From Physcomitrium patens (taxonomy: Eukaryota > Streptophyta > Bryopsida > Funariales > Funariaceae), in contig NC_037271.1 of NCBI RefSeq assembly GCF_000002425.4, positions 2,483,272 to 2,547,271 of the forward strand: a stretch of DNA of 64,000 nucleotides, written 5' to 3'. The notes under the pieces were generated by a model, which saw nothing but the letters and a program-made list of their open reading frames with translations, searched no databases and was not told the DNA's origin. This document shows positions 46,368 to 60,361 of this stretch, piece by piece (position 1 is the first letter of the stretch; each line of letters opens with the position of its first letter). A program made the position numbers and the translations under genes.

Positions 46368-48777
46368 TAAAGAATAAAAAATCTTGATCCATTATCTTTT
46401 GAGAGACAAAAAGAAGTTCACATCAATGCGAAGTCTGTTCTGTTCTACAAGCTAAAACATGAGAGACAAATTCACAATAAACAAAACATGAGGATTTCAA
46501 GAGCAAAGACACAGACCGGCCATAAATTGTGGTTAAGAACCACATGAGGCTACAAACACCAAGAGTAGTCAATGCAAGCTGCCATGAGAGAGTTACAAGA
46601 TACATGAACGCCCCTAAACCCTGCAAATGAAGAACTCAAAAGTTTCAGCAATGAATTTTGTGATTCCGGTTAAGGTTACATTATCCTAGGAAACAACATT
46701 TTTGACAAGAAACGCTGCCTTCTGATCAATATCGATTAGCCTACAATTCGAGGAAAAATCCCGATTCAATCTGTATTTAATAAATGGTGAATGGGGGAAT
46801 TGAACAAGCACAGAAGGTTTATATGTTCTCACCTGAAGCCCGTTACGAAACATGATATTCAAATCATTGCCAATAATCCGTGACACTTGCTGACAATCTG
46901 ATCCTAATCGGCTGGTAAGTGCCCCAACAGACTCCGCGTCAAAAAAAGCGATATCCTGTAATATAAAAATAAATAAAATAAAATAAAATAAAAAGCACGC
47001 TTGAGGTAACCACGTAACTTGTCTAATCTTGCCCTGAATATTACATCTAGCGCACTTTTTCAAAAATACAAATATATAATAGTTTCAGTCCTCAGTATTA
47101 CTGCTCTCAACTTGGTTCTATCTCAGTAAAAATTCGTAAATAGGCTTCATCACGATCAAGAACTTGTTGTGAAATGCCTCATCTTCCTCATCGACCAACA
47201 TTTCAGACAAAAGTTGATGCAAAGTATCAAGACCTGAGACAAAAGAGTAGAAAAAAGCAATTCCCGCATCCGCTTAACCTGCCATCAGATGAATCATGTC
47301 AGCCAGTAACACGATATGACAATATAAGACTACAAGGTATGAGGTAAAGGAAGAACATGAGGACTTTCACGAAAGAGTAGAAAATTCTATACCAAAATTT
47401 GATTCGCAATACCAAAGCAGCCCCCTCTTATTCCACTGCATCACACCAAAAAGTCAATTACAGCACAATTAATAATAGTTCAAACTCAAAAGTTCTCTTC
47501 AGAGCAGATCGACTAAAACGGAGTCACTTCAAGGAAAATCCCGAAAGAATGATTGCTATGTCTCAAAAGTACAACATAAAGTGAGCAATAGTGCTCCAGA
47601 CTGACATTGACATAGAGAAGTTCAGCTTGTTCCCAAACAGCAAATCAGACCTTCTCTCTCTCTCTCACCCACACACACAAATATGTATGTATGAATATAT
47701 ATATAGTATCTATGGAAAAACCAACCTGAAAAGACCATATGTACAGCTCATTAAGACCAGCAGTTTTGCATTGCCATAAAAGTCACTTGTCATTCCCTTT
47801 TGTGCCGAGAAGATCATGGCTGCCACGAAATGAGGTATTGTAATCTCAGATAACTGTGTTTAGACAGATACACAGTGGGCGAGCAACGTTAGAGCTCTCA
47901 TTTAACAACCTCGATTTTAAATCGCAACACGTGCAATCTGGTCCTCAGTCGAAACGATCACAAAGGTATGTCAACATAAGATCACCATACCAACGTTTTT
48001 TCCGCAACAGGGAGTGAGAAACTTACGGCTGCAATAACAAGAGCAGCGAAGGCCAAACCAATGATAAGCTTATCAGGAGAGATAAGAACCCATAGCCGCT
48101 GCATGGCGCCCGTGAAGGTTATGTTATGTGCCCTCTGATGCTGTCTCTCAATGACCCTCCACCAGCTTCCATTTGGAAAAAATGATCTGATCGCCTTCCA
48201 AAACAAGGACAAGCGCAATAGAAAACTCTGTTCCTCTGCATGCACTACGGACCCATTCCCTTCGTGGCCTGCATATGAAATGAAGAGTGCATTGCATCAG
48301 CGACCAGGCAGTATTGGACACGCTCAATATTTGTGAATCCATTTGATATCGCCTGAAATATAGCAATGACACACCTTTGGAATCATAGGATCCATTAGCA
48401 CTCAGATCTGCAGAAGAGTAGAGAGCGCCATTGTCAGCTGCATTGCACACATGGCGGCAAGGATGCACCTTCCTGCGCACAACTTCTGACAATCCACTCC
48501 CATTACATCCACTCAGCGAATGTGAGGAATTCGAGGCCAAGGAATCAGTGGTCCCTCGTTTCGGTACTACGCTCACTCTGTCCCGTAGACTTCTTTCACT
48601 CTGGCTACACCACTTCGCAAGATGCGCCCTGCGACCTGTCACTCCTACGTTGTTTGCTTTCGATTGCCTTGCCCACTGGTGTTTCCTTGAAGAGGACTTG
48701 CGGAATTTCTGACAATTTAATTGAGGACTAAGTGTGCCGGGCTGCCATGACAGCAGCCCAGGAGGTGCCGTGTCCAT
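43138..48777 (-). CDS. ABCB26: TAP-like half ABC transporter, ABCB26-type, predicted plastid
   Basis: Seventeen exons join in frame with GT-AG borders: 48777-48375, 48268-48027, 47853-47726, 47435-47393, 47278-47234, 46955-46833, 46620-46517, 46147-46022, 45918-45816, 45439-45229, 45100-44970, 44789-44715, 44441-44367, 44196-43915, 43704-43634, 43435-43375, 43221-43138 (2307 nt, 768 aa). The N-terminal ~130 residues are Ser/Arg-rich, like a transit peptide. The membrane domain spans about 200-500. The nucleotide-binding domain has Walker [10 protein letters not shown] (555-563), Q-loop Q603, signature LSGGQ (658-662), Walker B ILVLDE (678-683), D-loop SALD and switch His720. One membrane and one ATP domain make a half transporter that must dimerise. 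It resembles Arabidopsis ABCB26 (TAP1); the substrate is unknown. The start follows an in-frame TAA 18 bases upstream. Confidence 0.9.
43487..43526. repeat. (C)11 (A)10 (TA)n tract in an intron of the ABC gene
   Basis: Eleven C, ten A and about nine TA repeats lie together in the intron between exons 15 and 16. Such tracts are prone to sequencing error and length change but lie outside the coding sequence. Confidence 0.85.
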
Positions 48778-49841
48778 AGAACGCTGTCTTACTTATGTGA
48801 TGTCTAGGATAGAAATTTTTGCTTGACGAGCCCACCCATGGACAGCAGGTGATGCATATAAATACCGAGTCTACATATTTATTTTTCCATTCACTCAGAT
48901 CATGAATCGTGCGTTCACGTGTCGGGACAAAGATCGGAGAAGAACAGGTAGCCAATTTTGTACCTGGCATACAACAAGAGAAACTGGGGTATAAATAAAT
49001 ATGCTTCTACTGTGAGCTCAAAGTAATGCACTAAGCTGAACCTCACGTTCAAAATCGGTCGTAGAGGCAGGGAACATGACGAACAATAAGTTTTACAATC
49101 CCTGAAAATAACAGCAGTGGCAGTGATTGCAGTCTTGTGGAAAGAGATATCCACCAATTCATTTCATTAAGAGTATAACAAGACATTCGGCACGGTGTAT
49201 AGTCCAATTGCAAATGATTGTAGTTATAAAAACCCACGATTACTTTGCACTGCCATGTTGCTCTAATTTCTCCACAAATCAGGATCAAATCAACCACATG
49301 TGTCTGAAGTGGCCAAGACAATACTTCCACTACATGACACAATACGTATGCATGACTGCTAAACTACGCTCATGGGAAGAGGGAAAGAGAAATTCAAAGA
49401 ATAGAAAAATCCCCCAAGGTCAGCGCTACTTTCTCGTAATTCCTCAGAGGAGGCATTGCCCTTGCATGCATCCCTCCCAGTCAGCCTCTACCGAAGCCTT
49501 GAGCCAAGAATACAACCACCCTTGCGGAGACACTTCACCCTAATCCCATCCCTCTCAGAACATCGACCTGCCAATTGAAGGAAGCCAAAAAAAGCAGCAG
49601 CGAAATTCTAAACAAGCTCCGAAACAGTCCCTTACACTCCGCCACAAAACACATGGTGAACCCCAAACGCGGCCACACTACGTTTCCCAGATTCCCATTC
49701 CTGTTGACAATCCGCTCTCTAAAAATGACTCGACCAGCTCACCTGCGGGCACATCTTCCAACTTGCAGACTGCTGACAACCACAACAAAATGGTAAAAGG
49801 AAAAAGAAGAAAAAAATGCACCATTACAAGAGCTCACAATC

Positions 49842-49872
<31 letters not shown>

Positions 49873-50350
49873 GGGAAAGGGTAGAAATTCCTCCGCCAAC
49901 CTCAGCTGTGCAATCCAGCACACAAAAACCAAACTAACACAGATCGCCAATCCTCGAACAGGCTAGGTCAAACCAGGTTTCACTCCCGTAAGAAAAACAA
50001 TTGAACGAGGGTAGAGCAATCTCCAAGCTCTAACCAGCCCTCAAGCACCGAAGAAGCCCCACACATCACTCAACCACAAAGGCCTTGAATGAAGGAGAAC
50101 CCACATCAACAACAAACCTGGCGATGGATTCAATCAGTGCTCTCAATGCAACAATGACAGCAGTGCCATGAGAAACCCAAGTGGTACAAAATTGCCTCCC
50201 GGCGCAGAAATCAACACTGAGGCCTTGGAAGTGAGTGCGAAGCGCAGATGCGGAGTGTAGAAGATTGAGAGAGGGAATCAGGAATCAGAAGCAATGGCGA
50301 GGGGAGAGACGTCGAAGTGAGACGTAGTGCTTGCGGGGGGGGGGGGGCAA
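48778..50350 (-). promoter_or_regulatory. Upstream region of the ABC transporter gene; possible 5' UTR exon
   Basis: The sequence is moderately GC-rich with no gene of its own. On the minus strand a stretch near 50220-50119 ends GCCAG followed by GTTTGTTG, a good 5' splice site, and could be a leader exon. It contains a very short upstream ORF (MALLSLLH). A (CA)n microsatellite lies at 49842-49869. ORFs on either strand here (for example 49127-49543) have no recognisable domain. Inference; transcript data would decide. Confidence 0.35.
50335..50347. repeat. Poly-G run (13 G)
   Basis: Thirteen G in a row close to the presumed transcription start of the ABC gene. Long homopolymers of this kind are often assembly-sensitive. 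Confidence 0.85.
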
Positions 50351-53300
50351 ATGGCCGTGTTGTTTCCCCAAAATGACCGGGTAACCGGACAAACCGGTCG
50401 AACTGGATAAGCCACCGTGTCCCCTACTCACACACTTTCTGCAGGACCCCGTGTGGGTCACTTTTGGTCCTAATGGAGCTGCTGCCCTTCCCCATTGGCT
50501 GCCTTCTTCAGGCAATGTGGCTAACTCCCACTGGGTTGTTCACACTACCCTCGGGAACACACTCCAGGTACCATTAATTTACTGCATTACACAGTGCCCC
50601 ACACTTACACTACAAATGGACCCAAAATCCCCCCTTTTTATTTTCTGTTTGTGGGTATGTTGTAGTGCAGGCCCCGGATGGTAAAAACCACCCCAAACTA
50701 CCACCTTTTCTAGCACCAAGGTGATGTTCAAAATGATCAAACACTGGGTGTCCCAACCAAGGCATGAGTCCCATATTTTGAACTGATTTTTGGGGTATTG
50801 TAAGGTTAGTTCTTTTGTGTGATGACAGGAGGGGTAATTTAGTCTTGTGTGTGAAATAGGAGCAGTGGGCACATCTTTTCCATGTGTGGGCTGAGCTTCC
50901 TGCCATGAGGCAGCCACATCTTTGCTTTATTATTCCTCCAATGAATCCCAAAGCAGTGGCACACACATTTTGCAGCCTCCTCCCAATGCCTTTTTTTCTT
51001 TTTCTTTCTTTTTTTTTTTTTTTGCTGCTGGGCAGACCTCTGCTGGGCAGCTTGGGGGAGAAAAATATGTTGCCACTGATGGTACTAAAGTTAGCCCTAT
51101 GCATATAGTTTGATTGAAAGAAAGTTTTAGGCTCATGTGAGATACTAGAGATACTAGGTTGAAAATATTTCAGATCCCAAAAGGTGGTTTCATAATGTCT
51201 CAAGATATTTTCAAGTTTTTGTAACAGCAACATTTTTTTTTTATATATATATTTTTATCTTTGTCTTTTTAATGAATAATTTATATATTGAGGGAGGAGG
51301 AAAAGGGAAGGACTTTTTTTATTTTATTTTATTTTTTGTTCTGGTAGCTGTGCTTTCAGGCATGGAAATCAAGTTAAATGTGCCTTTGATTGACCATAAA
51401 TATCTTCCATTCTGTTTGATCCAGTTCATTCTCCATTTTTAATCCTCACAAGTGCTTTGAATTAGTGGCTAAACATTTGTGATTTTTTTTGAAAACAAAG
51501 AAGTGCAATGTAAAATATAATACATGATTTATTCAAAAAAAAGGGTTTACTATCAGTATAAAAAAACTATATAATGCATATATGTGTTATTAATTGAATA
51601 AACTTAGTATCTTGAAACAAATATGTACATGGTTATATAAAATTGCTATATTACAAAATGAAATAAAATAAAATAAATTGAGCATGCAAATCAACTTTTA
51701 AATAATTAAACTTAAAATGAAGGTATGAATGTATGTGTAAAGATTTATACTTATATACATAGTTTGATATAGCTGTGCCTTTTTCAAAAAGAAGTTTTCT
51801 TTGATATTAAAGAAAAAAAAAAGTGGATTTCATGCTTGGGACTTGGACAGGTGGGACTGAAAAAATCATTGAAGTGAATGTTTATAGTTCTATTATATAT
51901 TTTTACATATATAGCAATAATATGTGGAAGATTATTTTATCAAATCAATTATGTCTTTTATTTTTTACATTCTAAAATCTATTTATTTTTCAATTTATTG
52001 ATATAAATGTTGATATTTTTTAATATTGCAATAAAAAATCCTAAATATTTTTAAATATGTTTTATTATCGAAATAGTAATTTACTTATGCTGTTCATAAT
52101 TCTTATATAAAAAATAAATTAAATTATACTAGTGCATGTATAAGTTAATTTTTTAGATATAAAAGTTAGTAAGGGACACTTTATATTTAAGAGACAAGAT
52201 GAGAGGTCTCAAGTTCAAAACGTTTTTATTGGTTGAAATCAAAAAGCCTCTTCAAGTTAGCTTCATACTTAGAAAAATAAGACCCAAGGCTCTAAAAAAA
52301 AAAAAAAAAATGGATAGAATGCATTTTTCTCTACATGGCATGAAGAACATTGTTCCTTGGAATTTTAATTAGATGCATCTTAAAGACATGACTTTAAGAA
52401 AAAATCAAGAAGCTATATCAAAAAATATTTAATATAACCATTAAAAAAATAAAAATAAATAAATTATTGTATAGTTATTATAATTTTTTGAAATAAGATG
52501 TGAATTATTGTATTTAAGCTTGTAATAAAAAATATATATTTGATTAATTTCATGGCTTCATCTCACTTTATACTATATCCAAAGGACAAGGCTTCTTAAC
52601 AATGGCTTTTCATCACCAAGCAAGGGACCTTAATAAGGCTTTTAAACTATGGTCTTTTAAAGTAGGCTTCTAGGTGTAAAGTGTCTCTAACTTTATAAAT
52701 TTATTAATAACTAATTGAAATGATAAATGAGAAAAAAAAATTAATATTGTAAAAATAAAAATGCTTGACCGTAGAGAATTTGCACAAATAAAGAAAGAAT
52801 AATATCAAATTAAATTAAACGAAATTGGGAGAAAAAAAGACTAGATAAGAACCATCTATAAAAAAAAATGAAGAATAATGAATTTTTAAAATCGTTTATA
52901 GAAGAATAGTGAATAAAATTATAGTATTAAATAGAAATATATTCAACCTTTATTATATTAGACCTCTTTGGATCAAAAACATTGTTACTTTATATTATAG
53001 TTAATTATATAGTAATCACTATATTGTGCAATATAATGTAGGTGGTGCAAATTGGGATTGGCAAAATGATTTTACTATAAACCAAAGTTTAACAAGGTTT
53101 ATAAACTTAAAAATATTTATAAGTTTATAGGTTTATAAACTTATGAGCTTATAGATGTACATAAAGTTGTAGATAATTTAGACAATAATTCTTAAGTGAT
53201 GTAGATCTAATTAATAGAGAATAAAAAATTATTATTGTTTTTTTTTTAAATCAATCATCTCAAAGAATTGTATGAATAATAAATATTTATATAATGTTTA

Positions 53301-56300
53301 TTTAAATATATTATTAAAATTTATTGGCCACTAATATAAAATAAAATCAAATATATTATTTTTAGATACAAAATATTAGAAGTATATTATTAATCATCCT
53401 AGATTGTGATATTAAATTAGATTTAATGTAGAAATTAATATTAGCCAATTCAAATTTTAAAAAAGACTACTATATTTTTAAAAAAAATATATTTTTAATA
53501 AGATGTATAAATTACAGATAAATTTATCAAAAAATTGGATATTAATTAGTAAAATTGTAAATAAATATAAACCATTTTGTTGTAATAAAATTTTAAAACA
53601 TATAAAAAACTGAGACTTTGATTACAAGATAAAAAATTTAAATTTATATATAAGAAACTGTTTAGAAAAGATGAATTGTGTGTGTTTTCATTAATATTAT
53701 TTTAAAATAGGAATATTACCAATATGTTGTGACAAATTATTGTTGAACATGTTAGAAATTTTTTTGGCATTAAGAAAAAGTTTCATTCAAATTGTCCAAA
53801 TTAACTACTTTAGACACCAAGCTAGGCTTTTTTATTTTTTTATTTTTTATAAACTAATTAATATTAAGAAAATATATCTCAATTATTTTAATAATATTAA
53901 ATCACAATCCGATTGAAATTAATATCCTTTATACAAACTAAAGATTATCTTGTAAAAATAAGAATTATAATTCACCATCAAATCTAATCTCTTGGATTTT
54001 TGGCCATAATATTTATTAAAATAATTTTTTATTATTTTTATTGGATTAATATATTAAAATAATTTAAATTTTAAAATAAATAAATCGGTTTTAACTAATC
54101 TATGTTAATTCTGAATTTAATAGTATTAAGAAAACAGTTGTAGATTATACCAAATATTTTCCTATGCTAGAATATGGATTGTACAATAGTAGCTGCAAAT
54201 AATAATTTTGGCTTACAAACTATAATAGGATCAATGGTAGTATAAAAAAGAACTAGCAATTTATTATTTATTATTATTATTGTGTGGTTTATTTGCATGG
54301 ATTATGTGGCTGCTATGTACAATTTGGTGTAAAATATTAGAAAATTTGTAGTACACAAACAATAGTTGAGACTTTATGCTTTAAAGCATTGAAGTTTTTT
54401 GAAAAATATGTCAAGAAAAAAGATCTCTATACAATTGGCTAATAGTGTTTCTTTTTGGATCTCATACAAGAAAAAAGAAAAAAGAAACATTTTAATTTCT
54501 AAACCATCTACAAAAACTTAAAATGATTTATTCTAAAATATACTAATTAATATAAAGTATTCAATTCCTTGAAAAATAGTGGTAAATGCTATCACACAAC
54601 CTTCTGATTAAGTATTATTTAATTTTTTAAAACCTTATATTATAATAATAAATAAAATTATAAAATAATTATAAAATATATCATTGTACTCTACCTATTT
54701 TATAATACAAAATACTAAATTTTTTTACTTTAATGTTTTTTTTAAAAAATAGATCTGATGATTTTTTTATCAATTTTTAATCTTTTGGTTTAATTATTAA
54801 TTTAGATTTGGAAAAAATTTATGATTTCTTATTCAGTTTTCAAAATACAATTTAGTTGAATAAGACAACTGAATAAACTTTTAAAATTTAACGCCAACGT
54901 AATTTTTGTTAATATTATATTAAATTTTAGCACTATATTGTTATAATACATTTATAACGAAAATTATTAGAACATAAAAAAATACTTTCTATATACATAT
55001 TAGTATGTCTAATTAAGTAGTATTTTTGAAAATATTTTTTACTTCTATTAATTTGTAATTAATATATTATATCATATTTGAAATTAAAAGAAGAAAGTTA
55101 TTAGTAATAAATGAAGTACCATTTTTAAATATAATTATTTAAAATTTATCTATATATATATAATAATAAAAAAAATCTATTATATTTAATTTTAAAATAT
55201 AATATTTATATTTAAAAATATTTTAATTAAACATATTAAAATACATAAATTTAATATAAAATTTTATTAAAATAAATATCTTTACACAAAATGTGTAATA
55301 ATATGTAAGAGTAAAATTCATCCCTCAATCTAAATTATAAGATGGTTTTAATTAATAGTTGCTAGTAATTAATAAAGTGAAGTCAAAGAAGCAAATAACA
55401 AGAAATAAAGAAGAAGAATATACAACAAGTGAAAGAATCACAATCAAGTAATATCTCACTATAAAACTATTTATATTTTGTTCAATGGATTCCTATCCAA
55501 TAAAAAATAAAATTATAAAGTATCTATTCAAACAAATAATTTTTTTATCTTTTCACTATTGTAAAAAAAAAAAATTAGTATCAAAGTTGCTATGATTATG
55601 TTATAATACTTTAAATATAGAAAGTAAATAATGAAAATTTAAGTAAATATAATTACCTTAATAAAAACTCGCTTAAGAAATCAAGGATTTGAATTATATT
55701 AAGGCTTGCAAGTATTGTATGTATTGTCCTAAAGATGTCAAAAGACCTTAGTTTTATCTTACTACCTACATCCAAGGTGCTACAATCTATATGGAACTTC
55801 TGCACCACTGTTTCTTCCAATACTTTACTAGCTATTAGTTCTCCTATTTTTTACTAATAAAACTATTTTTTTGCATTTTTGATTTCACCATAGTGCTCAA
55901 ATACATTCAACCTATAAACTATGCAAGGCCTTCATATCTTGCTCCAATTCTTCGTAATGGCCTTCCAAAGTGATCAAAATCATTTTTACCAAGGTCTTAG
56001 AAATAACTCTAAAATTTCCTAAAAAGTTATAATTTAATTCTAAATATATTCTAAAAACTTCTATCATCTTTTTATAATGCAAATATCAATCTAAGGCTAC
56101 TATTTTCTATTTTTTTGGTTTTTACATAATAAAAGAATTGGTTAAAATCTACTAAAAAACTTTTTTTTTCTATACAAATAATTAAAAAGATAGGAGATTC
56201 CTTCTCATGTTTTTCTACCTATTAACTAATATTTATAGTTTTTTTTTTAAATATGTAATACATGTAGATAGGTCAATGTAGAAATTGGTTTCAACGACTA

Positions 56301-56787
56301 AACACTTATTTTCATACATAAAAAATATTGAACTAGCTAAGATAATTGCTTTGAAGACTTGCTAAGATCCTATTTTTACAATTTTTTCTCTAATAAGACT
56401 CTTGCAACTTATAAATCCTTCTATATTTTAATAAATACTTAAATAAAAAGTAGACTCTATAATCTTAATATTTTTTTTATCTAAATAACTTAAAACTATA
56501 TTTTGAACATTTTTTCTAATAAAGATTCTTTGTTAAGATTCATACAATATTAATACAATATATATAATAAATATTTTAGGTATTTATAAAATATTTAAAA
56601 TAAATTAATAAATAATATTAATTTTTAATTGTTTTATTATTTGACGACATAATTTTTTTTATTGATCAATAAAACAATTTTTAAAACTAGTATGTTTTGA
56701 ACTTGATATTTGCATTAAAAAGATAAATATAAAAGAAAAATCACTTAAAGTTCAATTGCATTTGTATATATAAGCTTTTTTTTCTAG

Positions 56788-56829
<42 letters not shown>

Positions 56830-58380
56830 TAAAAATAATTTATTAAATTTTACAAACTTAGTTTAAATAATCAATATATTAAAAATATTATGAAAATTAA
56901 AAATAAATGTAAAGAGTTGTTAAACAACATAATGTATGGACTTCAAGATGATATGTAGAACTGATAAATAATTTTATTTAATAAAATTAATCTATCATTA
57001 TTAAAAATCAATGATGTCTCATATAAAATATACAGTTGCAAACATAATTAATTTAATTTTTTTTCTTTAAAAATTATAATAAAATTTTCATTTATTCGAA
57101 AAATAGCACTTTTTAGTTTTACATTATATGAATATTTATTTAACCACATTAAATATTGCAATTTACATTTAAAAAATTACCATAAGAACTAAATGACATA
57201 TGTCAAGACTGTCAAGTGATTACATTGCTATGTCTTTAAATATAATGTATTTGAGATTTTAAACTTTGGATCAAATGTGTCTTACAATCGTAATATTCTA
57301 TAGGAGCTCCATGTTTCAACAGGATATTTAAGCATAAGTAGAATGCAATCCAAACAGTTATCAAACTGTTGAATTATTTTGGATTCAAAATGCTTACACA
57401 ATCATTTTTTTTCTTTTTTTCTGTTAATATCTTTAAAGTCATGGAACAAATCACATATTCTTATTTTCATTCAATTCCAAAACTCCCAATAAAGCAGGAA
57501 ACTGATTGAAACATATTGTGTGAAATTTTACAATATCTCCAAAGACGGATAGTTAAAAGAATTAAATAATTAGAAATTACAACATACCAAATGATTTGTG
57601 TTCCTTTTCTCTCTCTCAACCCAAGCATGTTTCATGCACTATCTAAGGCAAAACCTCATGTCTAACAAACCAAGAGTTTCTTTGCAAGAATTTCACGCAC
57701 AACAATCTCGTAAAGCAACAACATCGCACAACCACACAATGCCACAGTTGAGGCAACACTTTAGCAAGCACCCAATCAATAAAAAAGGCCAAAAAAATAT
57801 GCAAAATGAGGGGAAGATTCAACAGCGCCATGCAAATCCGAATTTCCAAGCATGTCCAGAATCCAACAAGTGGACCAGCCCAACGAATCTTTTCCTTTTT
57901 CGTCGTCGAATTCATTCAGTGAAAACTTAATCGTTCATCCGCTCCCTTCGGAGGAATGGGGTGGGAATGATATTAAGGAATGGGCATCGTCGGTGCGACG
58001 CCGTGATACCGTTTGGGATTCACCGCGATCCTCGACGCCAACTCGGAGGCATCGATCGATCTATACATGAGAAATTGTAAAGCGGCGATACAATCTGCTG
58101 CTCAGACCCATGAGCTGCCCAACACCAGTTGCGGTGTTATTGTTGGGATTCCGGGAGCACACTGCATCATGTTCAATACCAACACTGACCTACTTGATTC
58201 TCGTCATCGTCGTACTTGCCGGGCGGAATTGATCCAATGCAATCCGCCTACATGCTCACGAGCCGCACATCCGCGCACTCGATCCTAACCAATTTGCACA
58301 ACCCTCGTGCTCTTAAGAGCCCGCAGATTGCTTTACAGTGATCACCTTCACCTACTCGAACTGTGTGTGTATTTTTGCCT
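50351..58380. other. Long intergenic region, no supported gene
   Basis: 50351-51230 is of mixed composition and holds long accidental ORFs (for example minus 51233-50610, Lys/Arg-rich across a poly-T run at 51001-51023) without any family motif. 51240-57580 is very AT-rich, with an (AT)n tract at about 56788-56827 and many A/T homopolymers. 55700-56100 has a slightly more complex sequence that could be an old repeat, but I cannot assign it. 57600-58380 is the 3' side of the AAA ATPase gene. Confidence 0.55.
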
Positions 58381-60361
58381 CTACACATCGCTATCCGACT
58401 CGACTTGCGAGTCGCCGTTCTCTATGTGCGACAGGATGTCCGGCTTCATGACGGTTGTCTTGGAATCCAGCTGTTGCTTCAGGGTGTTCTCGATCGAGCC
58501 CACTCTTTCTTCCAAGATGCTCACCGTCTTCCGCAAATCGTCGGACAATGCGGCATTCGCGTCGCCATTGTCTGTGACACCGTTCTCTGCAACCCCGTTC
58601 TCCGTTATCCCGTTATCCGTGACGCCGTTCTCTGTTGTAGCAGGGGTGGATGTTGCGGGGGCAGAGTCACTCTCTTGCTCCTGAGTGGTGGTTTCCTCAA
58701 CGGGAGCCTTGGTTTCTTCTACTGGCTCCTCTGGTTTCCAGTCCTCAAGCCATTGAATGAGAACTTTCATCGCGGCGTCCGGATCGGCTCTGTTCTCAAA
58801 TAAGTGCTCTGCTACTTGTGCAGGAGTGATTAGCTTCCGGCTCTCCAGCAAGGCTTTCACAGTATCAAACAAAGGATGGGAATCTATTCCTAAGTAGTTT
58901 TTCACCAAGGCCTTGAAAGTCTCGAATTGACAGTAGCTCATGTTAATGTGCATGTCCATGCGGCCGGGTCGCAGCAATGCTGCGTCCAGCTTTTCAACGT
59001 GATTAGTGGTGAAGATGATGATACGTTCATCTCCGCAGCATGACCACAATCCGTCTGTGAAGTTGAGGAGGCCAGACAGGGTCACGGAGCTTTTAGAATC
59101 GTCGTTGCTATCAACCTTGGGTTCCTTGGCCGTTTTGCGTTGTCCGGCAAGGTCAAGAGAGCAGTCAATGTCTTCGATGACAATGATCGACTTGCTTGTG
59201 GTGTTCACCAAGAGCTGCTTGAGAGCGTTGTTATCGTACACCTGAACCAGACCAATGCCACCTAGATAAGTGTATGAAAGAAATCATTAAGCCAGCTAGA
59301 AGGGTGCAACAAAGAACTTCAAACGTGGTCTCCAGGTGCAAATTAGCTTGGAGAATCTCAAGTACTTCAAAAAAATAAAAATGAAATAAAATAAAAGCCG
59401 ATTACAATTCAACCTGTGATACCAATGTAAGAGACCAACCTGTGTGAGCTCCAGATCATAGACATTGTACTTCATGTAGTTCGCAATTGCGGCGATCATG
59501 CTGCTCTTTCCAGTTCCTGGAGGTCCATATAGCAAGTAACCACGCTTCCATGCTCGGCCAACTTTGTGAAAGAACTGCTCTCCCTTCAAAAAAGCATCTA
59601 AATCCGCCTTAACTTTTGCTTTGAGTTCAGGTTCCATTGCAAGGGTGTCAAAGTTAGAAGGATGCTTGAAGTTGTGGGGTTCCCAGAAACAGTCCATGTT
59701 GCTGTAAAGGTGGAGCTCTCGGAGCTGACGCCTGAACTCTGCTGCATTTTTAGTAACGAAATCGAGGTACCTCGTCATTACAAATTCCTTGTCTTTCTTA
59801 CGCATCTTGAGCTCGAACGAACTTTTCTCAAACTCGTCGGAATCCTTGCCACTTTTCTCGGTGCGGTGAGACCACCACACTGTTACACCCTCGTACGTTT
59901 CTTTCACAACCTCGTCAGCTGCATGGACAAATTGGAGTTCACATGTTTAGTAAGAAGGACACAATGCGATTTTTCAAATGCAAGCGAAAACTTTCGAGCC
60001 AATTCCATGCATCCGAAGCTGTTCCTGAGCATTTAGAAGGAAGATCGTAGAACAAAGAAGATGACATCAGTGCCTCACCTGCTAAGCTAAATGTGATTTC
60101 CTTGTCATTCTCATCACGGGAGAGCACGAGCTCATCGGCCTCTTTGCTCAGCTTCGCGGCTCTCATGTGAAGTTGGACAACTCGATAGAGATCGTTCTGC
60201 TTATTCGATCCCACCTCCGGAATGTGGAAAATACAGTATGGATTCACGGGCCTAATGAGCTTCACCCACCACTTCATTAGGAGGTCGTTCAACTCCGGGG
60301 GGAGGAAGCTTTTAGCGATCGTGATAAACCCAAACAGCGATATCAGGTATGCCATATCCAT
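58381..60361 (-). CDS. BCS1-like AAA ATPase (AATP1/OM66-type)
   Basis: Three exons join in frame: 60361-60079, 59918-59440, 59241-58381 (1623 nt, 540 aa). Residues 1-25 form a hydrophobic N-terminal anchor, followed by the AAA-associated domain to about 130. The AAA core has Walker A GPPGTGKS (226-233), Walker B IIVIEDID (273-280), the FTTNHVEKLDAALLRPGR second-region motif (arginines near 345) and a C-terminal lid to about 420. The tail after 425 is Glu/Thr/Pro-rich, has five NG-containing pentapeptides (457-480) and ends with a short coiled coil. Plant relatives are membrane-anchored ATPases of the mitochondrial outer membrane or ER, many stress-induced; the substrate is unknown. Exon 3 could also start at GTGGCATTGG (59262), but the chosen border gives LTQ-VYDN, as in the family. 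Confidence 0.9.
58564..58635 (-). repeat. 15-bp coding minisatellite (NG pentapeptide repeat) in the AAA ATPase
   Basis: Five units of the form (T/A)(E/D)NG(V/I) encoded by imperfect 15-bp repeats. It lies beyond the ATPase core, in the acidic tail, so length variation would probably be tolerated. Confidence 0.8.

Noticed and set aside
48151..48731. Plus-strand ORFs over the first exons of the ABC transporter gene
   Set aside because: Antisense shadows; the minus strand gives a continuous spliced frame with conserved ABC motifs.
50610..51233. A 207-residue minus-strand ORF
   Set aside because: It runs across a poly-T tract that gives a Lys/Arg block, has no family motif, and competes with equally long frames on both strands.
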